A stretch of DNA of 64,000 bases from contig CAVSKV010000002.1 of assembly GCA_963728785.1 (NCBI GenBank), positions 1,240,001 through 1,304,000 on the forward strand. Direction: 5' to 3'. Shown here in pieces: positions 9,156-17,148 of this stretch (position 1 is the stretch's first letter; each line of letters begins with the position of its first letter). A program made the position numbers and the translations under genes. The notes beneath the pieces are model-generated. The model searched no databases and was not told the DNA's origin. It was given only the letters and a program-made list of their open reading frames with translations. The DNA comes from JAGWRI01 sp963728785 (lineage in GTDB: Bacteria; Gemmatimonadota; Gemmatimonadetes; Gemmatimonadales; Gemmatimonadaceae).

Positions 9156-11753
9156 ATGTTCTTCTCTCGGTCGCGCCGCGCATCCGCTGCCGGCTTTGTC
9201 GTTGGTCTCATCGTTCTGCTCGTCGGTGTTGCATGCCGGCCGGACCGGCCAGTCGTGCCGCCGCCCGTCTCAGCCGCTGGTCCAACGGCCACCTCAGTGC
9301 CCGTCGCCGATCCCGACAGCGTCGGCATTCGATATGTATGCGAGAACCGGTTTCGCATCCGCAACCGGAACGACTCGGAAATTGCACTGCGGTGGGTAGT
9401 GGCGGGGACCACCGACAGCGGCACGGTTACGCTGCCACCAAGGGTCGCCGGGTCGCCGTACTCCGAGACCTTCATCGACGTGCCGGACTCCGGCACCGTA
9501 CGGCTGTTCTTCGGCGGTGTTCGCATCGCCGCCGCGCACAACGGGGGCGGCTCGTGCGACGTCAAGCGGCTGAGTGTTCGTTTGGAGCCGGGGGTCATCG
9601 CCCTATCGGAACCGTCCGACACCGCCTACTCCGTTGATACCACCGTGTCCTATTCGTTCGCGCCGGCGCCTGGGTACAAGAACCTGTTGGTGGCGTTGGA
9701 CGACAGCCTCGTGCCGGCGTCAGGCAGCGTAGTTATGTCCCGCGACCATTTCCTGTGGGCTGCCGCCGACGTGGACGTCGAGTTGCCGCCAGTGTCCGAT
9801 CCGCTGGTAATCGAGCTGCATGGACTGCTCGCCGCGGCCGACCCGGTGGCGGCCTATCAACAGATTCTGGACGACATTGGAGCGCTGTTCAACGCACTGG
9901 GATCGGACGAAGCGTCGCGGCGTGTGAAGCTTGCGGGACTCGTGGCGTACGATCCCATCCGTGATTCATCGGCGCTCATCCGAGTGGATGAAGCCCTCGC
10001 GTTGCACGAATTCAGGTTGGGGAGCAGTGAATATGACGGCAGCGGGGGAAGCGGAGGGGGCGTGATCATCGCTGATCGGCTGCCGGCCAGCGCGGTGCGC
10101 GAGACGGCGCCCGGCGGTGGATGCGTGCCGCAGCGGGCACCCGAAGTACCGGGGTCGCCGGAGCCGACGAGGGTAGTGTTTGTGAATGGAATTCAGACCA
10201 TGGAGTTCGATGCGGCGAAAGCCGCAGCTCAAATCCACTGCGCCCTGGACAAGAGTGGACAGACCACAGATTCCAAGATGGAAACAGACTTCTTCTACAA
10301 TCGCACGTGGTCCGTTCAACGCGCGCAGGATATACGCGGCACCGTCTGGTGCATGCTTGCAACCGTTCGTTGGGGAGCATACTGGTCGCTCCTGAGCCAG
10401 GTCGTCGCCCACGCCGCGTGCACTGGCCAGGCGGTCGCTATCTCAGTTCGCACGAATGACTATGTCGAGGCAGTCAATGAATACCTCCAGGTGCAACTGA
10501 ATAGGTCGAGCGGGGTAGAGGACGCCGACAGCCTGGCGCGATATCTGGACCGCCGCCGACGTCAGGATGGGATGCACGTCATATTCGTGGCGCACTCTCA
10601 GGGAAATCTTCTCGTGCAGCAAGCGCTCCACCAGTTGCGGGATCAGGGTTTGGTCTTGCCCCGAACTGATTCCCTATGCGTGGGCGCCGTCTCCCTTGCC
10701 GCTCCGACGAGCGCCAACTGGCCGGTCGACAACGACCTGCACTCGGGGATCCTGATTCCGGGCGATGTCATCGGTGCCCTCCCCGGGGTCCACCGGTTCC
10801 CGCTCGTCCCAACGCCCTTGTCCGATTCGCTGGCTGCCGAGGTCGCTGCGATGCGCGATCAGGCAGCTCGCACCATCAACCACCAGGATCGGCGGAGCCT
10901 CTACGCGCTGGCCACGGAGAGGGAATTTCTCAACGGATTTCGTCTCCATTCGCTGGGCGAAAGTTACCTTGGTCAACAGCCTGCTCGGGACGCCATCGTG
11001 AATGATGTCGTGCACATCCATCGCCAGTGTACGATCGGCCAATTGACTCTGGATCCTCCCACAACAACACTCCGCGTCCAATCGACCATCCCCCTCGCCC
11101 TTTCTGCCGTCAACAGAAATAGTACTGATATGATACTAAATAGAAGCGTTACGTGGAACGTTCCTTCCAGGCTGTCCCTTGCGCGGAACCAGCGCCGCGT
11201 GACGGCGGTCAGTCCGGGCATGGGCGAGATCACGGCGCGCGTTTTCGACCGGGAAGCAAGAATGCCGTTCGAGGTGCCCATGGAGTCGCTCACCGTGCAG
11301 GCCTCGCAGACGTTGCATACCTCATGGAAGTTCGACGAGTCCAACGCACCTCCCGATTATCCCGCTCCGGATGTGGGGGCCCCTCCGGAGTGGGACGGCA
11401 TTCCCGGACACTGCACCGGCATCAAGATCAATACCGCCGTGGACTCGGTGCACCGTGTCACTTACACGTGGGCATACGTTGCCCACTGCTGGTACTCGGC
11501 CTCCGGGACCGTCCTGCCGCCCGATGGGATTCACATCGCCCGGTACTGGTGGCGCTGGTTTGATGCGGCCGACGTGGAAAGAATCTCGCCCACCAACCGG
11601 CTCACCGACTATAAAGTGCAGGACATGCCGGCGGACGAACCGCTCGCGCCCTTTGCCGGATGGGGTCGTCTGGAGGTGTGGGGGCTCAACGCCGATGGCG
11701 TTCCCATCGCGAAAGGGACAGCCTGCATCTTGAACTGTGAAGGGGCGCCATGA
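9156..11753 (+). CDS. Large lipoprotein with lipase-like alpha/beta-hydrolase domain
   Basis: This 865-residue exported protein has an N-terminal hydrophobic segment that ends in a lipobox-like GVAC, so membrane attachment through Cys is likely. A region rich in Pro, Ser and Val follows. A central hydrolase domain begins around VVFVNGIQT and has the nucleophile elbow FVAHSQGNLL (Ser near residue 481). After it comes a segment that resembles a bacterial Ig-like fold (about residues 625-710), and a Trp/Tyr-rich C-terminal domain. ATG 9156 is chosen because the signal peptide starts there and GAGG lies upstream. The substrate is unknown. The next gene overlaps it as ATGA. Confidence 0.65.
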   Translation: MFFSRSRRASAAGFVVGLIVLLVGVACRPDRPVVPPPVSAAGPTATSVPVADPDSVGIRYVCENRFRIRNRNDSEIALRWVVAGTTDSGTVTLPPRVAGSPYSETFIDVPDSGTVRLFFGGVRIAAAHNGGGSCDVKRLSVRLEPGVIALSEPSDTAYSVDTTVSYSFAPAPGYKNLLVALDDSLVPASGSVVMSRDHFLWAAADVDVELPPVSDPLVIELHGLLAAADPVAAYQQILDDIGALFNALGSDEASRRVKLAGLVAYDPIRDSSALIRVDEALALHEFRLGSSEYDGSGGSGGGVIIADRLPASAVRETAPGGGCVPQRAPEVPGSPEPTRVVFVNGIQTMEFDAAKAAAQIHCALDKSGQTTDSKMETDFFYNRTWSVQRAQDIRGTVWCMLATVRWGAYWSLLSQVVAHAACTGQAVAISVRTNDYVEAVNEYLQVQLNRSSGVEDADSLARYLDRRRRQDGMHVIFVAHSQGNLLVQQALHQLRDQGLVLPRTDSLCVGAVSLAAPTSANWPVDNDLHSGILIPGDVIGALPGVHRFPLVPTPLSDSLAAEVAAMRDQAARTINHQDRRSLYALATEREFLNGFRLHSLGESYLGQQPARDAIVNDVVHIHRQCTIGQLTLDPPTTTLRVQSTIPLALSAVNRNSTDMILNRSVTWNVPSRLSLARNQRRVTAVSPGMGEITARVFDREARMPFEVPMESLTVQASQTLHTSWKFDESNAPPDYPAPDVGAPPEWDGIPGHCTGIKINTAVDSVHRVTYTWAYVAHCWYSASGTVLPPDGIHIARYWWRWFDAADVERISPTNRLTDYKVQDMPADEPLAPFAGWGRLEVWGLNADGVPIAKGTACILNCEGAP

Positions 11754-12142
11754 AGCTCGGCGGTCTCTGTGTGGTCGCCTGCGTACTGCTTGTGTCCGCC
11801 TGCAAGCATGAGGCGTCGCAATATGCACGACCCGGCGACGACCCGCACGACACCGACTCGCTTTACGCGCTTTCTCGCCGGATTCTGAGCGATTCGGATC
11901 CGGTTACCGTCTGGTCGGAAATCGTGTGCGAGATGTCCCGTTTGATGCGCGAGTTGGGTCCCGACGTTGCGTCGCGGCGAATCGACGCGACAATGGATAC
12001 GGTCTACTCGCGCGCTGAACATCGCCGGCGTGACCAAATCGACGTGAAACTCGGAAACCATGCGTACCCAGTGGACAGTGCTGGGTGCGCGCGCGTCTTG
12101 TCGGACCTGCGCGTTACCCAACATCAAGATCCACACGATTAA
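11750..12142 (+). CDS. Small lipoprotein
   Basis: This 130-residue protein starts with a classical lipoprotein signal (VVACVLLVSAC, Cys at about residue 18) and is otherwise polar and charged. It overlaps the hydrolase gene by 4 bp, so the two are translationally coupled. It may be a partner, inhibitor or chaperone of that enzyme; this is inference from the pairing. No domain is recognised. Confidence 0.6.
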   Translation: MKLGGLCVVACVLLVSACKHEASQYARPGDDPHDTDSLYALSRRILSDSDPVTVWSEIVCEMSRLMRELGPDVASRRIDATMDTVYSRAEHRRRDQIDVKLGNHAYPVDSAGCARVLSDLRVTQHQDPHD

Positions 12143-12206
12143 CCGTCCACCGAATCCACTCTGGGCGCCCTGGTGCCGGCCCGGACTCGACCCCCCGGGC
12201 CGGAGC

Positions 12207-15200
12207 CTATCGTCCAGCCTTCCCCAGTTCGGCCTTGATCGCCGCCAATTCACGTCGCTGCGCCGACGTAGGTGGATACAGCGTCCCCTGCCGCGCGCCA
12301 CTCCCGTTGAAGTCGCCGGCCAGGGTGTACGCCCGGCGCTCGAGCCGCGCCGCAACACTACGCACCTGTCCCTTGGCTCTGTGCGACAGCTCGTAGGCCT
12401 GCCGCTGTACGGCGAGCACGTCCACGAGAAACGCTTCCCGCTCGCGGTACTCAGCCAGCGTCACCGGCATCAGCGGATCGGGCTTCACCTCCAGCGCGCG
12501 CGTGGCGGTCGCCCCGCCCGCCTTCAACGTCACCATGTATGTGCCCGGCGACACGAACGGCCCCGGCGGCGCGATTGAGCGCGGCGGACGCGGCAGCGCC
12601 TGGAGGTTGTAGCTGTCCGTGTCCGGCTCCGACGGCGGCGGCGTATGGCGTAGATCCCATACGACGCGGTGTACGGCGCCTGCACCGCCCGGCACATCGA
12701 GTGTCCGCACTACTTCGCCCTTTGTGTTCGTGATCGTGATCGTCGCCGAGTCCACGTCCCGGCCCAGCGAATAGTCGATGATTGCGCCGTCTGGCGGATT
12801 GTCGCCGGCGTAGTAATCCTGCCCCCGGTACGAGTAGTCCTCCCAATACTGAAACATCGTCGCCGCTCGCAAGGTGAACAGGTGTGCCGGCTCCGCTGCC
12901 ACGGCTCCCGACCATTCGCCCACCGCGGTGCCGTCGTCCAGAATCCACAAGCTCCGCCCATGGGTGGCGACCACCACGTCCTGCGTGCGCGGATCGAACT
13001 GCACGTCCATGTACAGCGTGGTCGGCAGGTTGGCACCGGCCGATTCCCAGCGGTCGCCCGCGTCGGTCGATACCCAGAGCGCGTGCTCCGTGCCCAGGAA
13101 CACCACGTTGGGATGGTGCGGATACACGGCGATGGTGCGCACCGATCCATCGCTCGGCAGTCCGCCCGTGATCGGTGTCCACGTACGTCCGAAGTCGCGC
13201 GTGCGGAACGCGTACGGCTTGAAGTCGCCGCGGCGGTGGTTGTCGAACGCGACGTAGGCTACGCCCGGCGCATCGTCGGAGGCCGTCACGCGGCTCACGT
13301 ACGTTCCGTCCGGCGCACCGTGTGCGTTCTGCCCCACCTCCGTCCACGTCTTGCCGCCGTCGCGAGACAGCTGGACGTTGCCGTCGTCGGTACCCACCCA
13401 CAGGATGTGCGCATCGAGCGGCGATTCGTCGATCGCCGACAGCGCGCTGAACGCCGTCTGTCCGTCGTTGCGCGAGTTGGCGATCTTCGCGTCGAGTACG
13501 CCCATTACGGCAATCGTATCACGGTTCACTTGCCGAGTGAGGTCCTGGGTCGGCTCCCAGGTGCGCCCCCGGTCGTGCGTGATGAACAGCCGGTTGCCGC
13601 CGTAATAGTAGACCCCCGGCAGGTGGCGCGAAGCGAGCCCCGGCGTGATCCATTCGAACCGGTACGGCGGCTGGCCCGCCGGCGCCTGCGGGTGGATGTC
13701 GGCGCGATCACCGGTGAGCGCGTCCACGCGCGTGAGGTCGCCCTCCACCGCGTTGCTGTACACGTAGTGGCGCCCGTCTTTGTCTACCGTGCCCGACACC
13801 CCATCGTTGAATCCGATCTCGCGCCAGTCACCGCCTACGATGCCCAGGTAGTGTCGCGTAGCGCTTGGCCCGAACCAGGAGTGATCGTCCTGCATCCCGC
13901 CGTAGATGTTGTACGGCGTCGCATCGTCGAGGCCGATGCCGTAGAACTGGCCGATCGGGATGTTGTTGATGCGGTTGTAGGTTGCGCCCATGTCCCAGCT
14001 CTGGTATAGCCCGCCGTCGCCGGCAAGATAGAAGTGGCTCGGATTGCCGGGATCGATCCACATCGCGTGATAGTCGCCCTTGAGCCCGACGTCGTACGTC
14101 GGTTCGGTGGGCATGATCCGCCAGTGGCTGCCCGCGTCGTCGCTTCTATAGAAGTAGCGCGCCAGCATGTACACCCGCCCGTCGTTGGTGGGGTCCACGT
14201 AGATCGAGCTGTAGTACATCGGCCGCGAGTCGAGCGGGTTCTCATGCGTCCAGGTCGCACCACCATCGTCCGTACGATACACGCCCCCCGCGCCTTGGGC
14301 CCCGCTCTCACCACCGCCCCTGCCGCCCCTTCCACCCGACGGCGCTTCGACCACGGCGTACACGCGCTTCCCGTTGGCGCGTGAGATGGCGAGTCCGATC
14401 CGCCCTACGTCGCCGACGGGCAACCCGCCGGCAAGTTTCTGCCAGGTTGCACCGCCATCCGTGGTCCGATAGATGCCGCTCCCCGGTCCGCCCCCGTTGA
14501 AGCAGCACGGCGTCCGCAGTCGTTGGTACATGGCCGCATACAACGTGTTCGGATCGCCCGGGTCCATGACCATGTCCACGGCGCCGGTGAGCGTATCTAT
14601 GAACAGGCTCGTCGTCCACGTGCGTCCGCCGTCAGTGGTCTTGTACACCCCGCGCTCGGGCGACGGCTTCCACAGGTTGCCCAACGCAGCTACGTAGGCC
14701 ACGTTCGCGTCGCGTGGATCGACGACGATGCGTCCGATGGCACGTGTGCTGTCGAGGCCCAGGTGCGTCCACGAGGCCCCGGCGTCGGTGGATCGGTACA
14801 CCCCGTCTCCCCACGAACTGCTCTGTCGGTTGTTCTGCTCTCCAGTGCCCGCCCACAGCACGTTGGAATCCGACGGGGCAATGGCGATCACGCCGAACGT
14901 GCTCGTGGTCTGATGGTCGAAGATCGGCGTCCACGTGGTGCCGTGATTGGTGGACCTCCACAATCCGCCAGTGGCCGACGCGATGTACACGGTAGATGGA
15001 TCGTTCGGAAGCGCCGTGACGTCGTGAATGCGCCCGCCCATCACGGCGGGGCCGATGGACCGGAAGGTCAGTCCACCAAACGGGCCCGCCGGCATCTGCG
15101 CGCGGGCTGGCGCGGGCATGAGGGCCAGGCTCAGCAATACGAGGAGCCCCACGCATCCGTGGGCGATGCGGCCGGTGGAGTGCGCTCGGGCGCAATCGGA

Positions 15201-15218
15201 AACGTGATGTTGATTCAT
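12207..15218 (-). CDS. Secreted BNR/sortilin-type beta-propeller protein
   Basis: This 1003-residue exported protein has a signal peptide ending in APARA (about residues 15-40). Many Asp-box repeats follow (S/T-x-D-x-G-x-x-W, for example STDAGASWT, TTDGGATWQ, SRDGGKTWT), which build tandem beta-propellers as in VPS10/sortilin-like 'glycosyl hydrolase' proteins. A Gly/Arg-rich insert (GGRGGRGGG) lies near residue 320. The last 200 residues form a separate C-terminal domain. I start at ATG 15218, where the signal peptide begins; the frame continues upstream without support. Catalytic activity is not proven for this family. It is convergent with the small lipoprotein gene. Confidence 0.8.
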   Translation of the reverse strand: MNQHHVSDCARAHSTGRIAHGCVGLLVLLSLALMPAPARAQMPAGPFGGLTFRSIGPAVMGGRIHDVTALPNDPSTVYIASATGGLWRSTNHGTTWTPIFDHQTTSTFGVIAIAPSDSNVLWAGTGEQNNRQSSSWGDGVYRSTDAGASWTHLGLDSTRAIGRIVVDPRDANVAYVAALGNLWKPSPERGVYKTTDGGRTWTTSLFIDTLTGAVDMVMDPGDPNTLYAAMYQRLRTPCCFNGGGPGSGIYRTTDGGATWQKLAGGLPVGDVGRIGLAISRANGKRVYAVVEAPSGGRGGRGGGESGAQGAGGVYRTDDGGATWTHENPLDSRPMYYSSIYVDPTNDGRVYMLARYFYRSDDAGSHWRIMPTEPTYDVGLKGDYHAMWIDPGNPSHFYLAGDGGLYQSWDMGATYNRINNIPIGQFYGIGLDDATPYNIYGGMQDDHSWFGPSATRHYLGIVGGDWREIGFNDGVSGTVDKDGRHYVYSNAVEGDLTRVDALTGDRADIHPQAPAGQPPYRFEWITPGLASRHLPGVYYYGGNRLFITHDRGRTWEPTQDLTRQVNRDTIAVMGVLDAKIANSRNDGQTAFSALSAIDESPLDAHILWVGTDDGNVQLSRDGGKTWTEVGQNAHGAPDGTYVSRVTASDDAPGVAYVAFDNHRRGDFKPYAFRTRDFGRTWTPITGGLPSDGSVRTIAVYPHHPNVVFLGTEHALWVSTDAGDRWESAGANLPTTLYMDVQFDPRTQDVVVATHGRSLWILDDGTAVGEWSGAVAAEPAHLFTLRAATMFQYWEDYSYRGQDYYAGDNPPDGAIIDYSLGRDVDSATITITNTKGEVVRTLDVPGGAGAVHRVVWDLRHTPPPSEPDTDSYNLQALPRPPRSIAPPGPFVSPGTYMVTLKAGGATATRALEVKPDPLMPVTLAEYREREAFLVDVLAVQRQAYELSHRAKGQVRSVAARLERRAYTLAGDFNGSGARQGTLYPPTSAQRRELAAIKAELGKAGR

Positions 15219-15365
15219 GACCAGCGGGGTTGGGTGTCCGGGTGGTTGGAGCCGCCGACCAGCGGCATATTGCCCCATTCGTCCTATCATCTCCCACAGA
15301 CCCGATGTGCACAAGGATCGGCCACGCGCTATCGTCCAAGCGACCGTCTTCCATCAAGGTACCCA

Positions 15366-16736
15366 ATGATCCACACCATAATAGAGCCCTTCCGCATCAA
15401 GACCGTGGAGCCCATTCGCATGAGCACACGCGGTGAGCGGAGGCACTGGCTCGAAGAAGCCAGGCTGAACGTCTTTCTCCTGCCGGCGGAGCACGTGCTG
15501 CTCGATTTCCTCACCGACAGCGGCACGGGCGCGATGAGCGCCAAGCAGTGGGGCGCCATCATGGAGGGCGACGAGAGCTATGCCGGCTCCAAGTCTTTCT
15601 ACCGGCTGGAGTCGGTGCTCAAGGATCTCACCGGATACCAGCACATCATCCCCACACACCAGGGTCGGGCCGCCGAGCACATCCTGTTTACCGTGGCCAC
15701 GAAGCGGGGCGATCTCGTGCCTAATAACACCCACTTCGACACCACGCGTGCCAATCTCGAGTATCAGGGGGCCGAGGCCGTCGACCTGGTGATCCCCGAG
15801 GGCCTGCAACCCCGCACGCGCCATCCCTTCAAGGGCAACATTGACCTCGCCCGCGTCGAGGAGCTGATCGCGCGCGAAGCGCACCGAATTCCCTTTGGCA
15901 TGATGACGCTCACCAACAACAGCGGCGGCGGGCAGCCGGTGAGCCTGGCGAATCTGCGTGCCTATCGCGAACTGCTGAATCGTTACGGCAAGCCGCTGAT
16001 CCTCGACGTCTGCCGCTACGCCGAGAACTCCATGTTCGTCAAGCTGCGGGAGGAAGGCCAGCAGGACCGCACCGTGAGGTCCATCGCGCAGGAGATGTTC
16101 AGTCTGGCGGACGGTTGCATGATGAGCGCCAAGAAGGACGGCATGGTGAACATCGGCGGCTTCCTGGCGCTGAACGACAGCTCTTGGGTGGAGGCGGCCA
16201 AGACCCTCCTCATTCTCACCGAGGGGTTCCCCACCTACGGCGGACTCGCCGGGCGCGACCTCGAAGCACTGGCCGTGGGGATGGAGGAGGGGTTGAACGA
16301 GGACTATCTGCGCTACCGTCTACGCACGGTGGAGTACATGGGCGAGAAGATGAAGGCGGGGGGCGTCGCCATCGTGGAGCCCACTGGGGGCCACGCCGTG
16401 TACCTCGATGCAAGGGATTTCCTCCCGCACCTTCCCCCCGAGCAATATCCGGCCTGGAGCCTCTGCAATGCCCTCTATCTCGAGGCTGGCATTCGCGGAG
16501 TGGAGATCGGCTCCGTGATGTTCGGCAAGCACAACGACGACGGCACCGAGAGTTACCACAGCATGGAGCTGGTGCGTCTGGCCTTTCCTCGGCGCGTGTA
16601 CACGCAGAGTCATTTCGACTACGCCGCGGAGGTCATCTGCGAACTAAAGGCCCGCGCTCACCAGGTGAGAGGCGTGACCATGGTGAAGCAGGCCAGGTAC
16701 CTGCGGCACTTCACGGCGGAGTTCGAGACCGCGTGA
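15366..16736 (+). CDS. tnaA: Tryptophanase (PLP-dependent beta-eliminating lyase)
   Basis: This 456-residue enzyme should cleave tryptophan to indole, pyruvate and ammonia. The PLP lysine is in SAKKDGMVNIGGF (about residue 257). The protein shares features with tyrosine phenol-lyase (the SAKQWG segment, VNIGGFL). At three positions that separate the two enzymes it has the tryptophanase residue: Asp in FDTTR (Thr in the lyase), Ile in VEIGS (Arg in the lyase) and His in LRHFTAEF (Phe in the lyase). The alignment was made from memory of both families. The start at 15366 has AAGG about 7 bases upstream. No leader peptide or permease is visible nearby. Confidence 0.85.
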   Translation: MIHTIIEPFRIKTVEPIRMSTRGERRHWLEEARLNVFLLPAEHVLLDFLTDSGTGAMSAKQWGAIMEGDESYAGSKSFYRLESVLKDLTGYQHIIPTHQGRAAEHILFTVATKRGDLVPNNTHFDTTRANLEYQGAEAVDLVIPEGLQPRTRHPFKGNIDLARVEELIAREAHRIPFGMMTLTNNSGGGQPVSLANLRAYRELLNRYGKPLILDVCRYAENSMFVKLREEGQQDRTVRSIAQEMFSLADGCMMSAKKDGMVNIGGFLALNDSSWVEAAKTLLILTEGFPTYGGLAGRDLEALAVGMEEGLNEDYLRYRLRTVEYMGEKMKAGGVAIVEPTGGHAVYLDARDFLPHLPPEQYPAWSLCNALYLEAGIRGVEIGSVMFGKHNDDGTESYHSMELVRLAFPRRVYTQSHFDYAAEVICELKARAHQVRGVTMVKQARYLRHFTAEFETA

Positions 16737-17148
16737 ACTCAAGGAACCCGGCGACGGGGAGATGTGCACGGTGTTGTCGGGAAGTGACCCACGAGTCCGG
16801 CTTGGAATTCACACGAAAACTTCAAGGATTCCCTGAATTGGCATCTTTCACCAATCGAGCGATCTTTCTGGTGCGTTCGCGGACGGGAATACCGCGAATG
16901 GAGCCACCCTGCGGGATACCGTCGGATGGCAGTGCGGCGGGAGTTCGACCCTGCCCGCACGGGTTGTGAGGTCGCTGGACACAACTGAAGTCCCGAGAGC
17001 CAAGGGACGCCTGACTCGGTCCCGTCCGACGAGGGTAAGACTGCCGGCCTGATCGCTTGCGCGAATGTCTTAAACGCAATCGTTCAAGTGGTGCCGAAAC
17101 GACCGACCGACAGTCGCCAGCGGGTATGAACCCTCGCCGGAGGCAGTG
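16737..17148. other. Intergenic region, no gene recognised
   Basis: This 412-bp spacer precedes the ACP-FAAL-acyltransferase gene. The part around 16800-16870 is noticeably more AT-rich than its surroundings, as expected for a control region. I see no coding region, clear hairpin or known operator. A GGAGG at about 17139-17143 is the ribosome-binding site of the next gene. Confidence 0.4.

Noticed and set aside
12669..14009. 446-residue plus-strand frame opposite the BNR gene
   Set aside because: It is an antisense shadow caused by high GC; it has no ribosome site or domain, while the minus-strand frame shows repeated Asp-box motifs.
14523..15365. N-terminal extension of tryptophanase
   Set aside because: The frame is open only as a shadow of the BNR gene; the normal family start is at 15366.
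15366..16736. Tyrosine phenol-lyase as the primary call
   Set aside because: The residues that distinguish the enzymes (Asp, Ile, His) agree with tryptophanase at all three positions I could compare.
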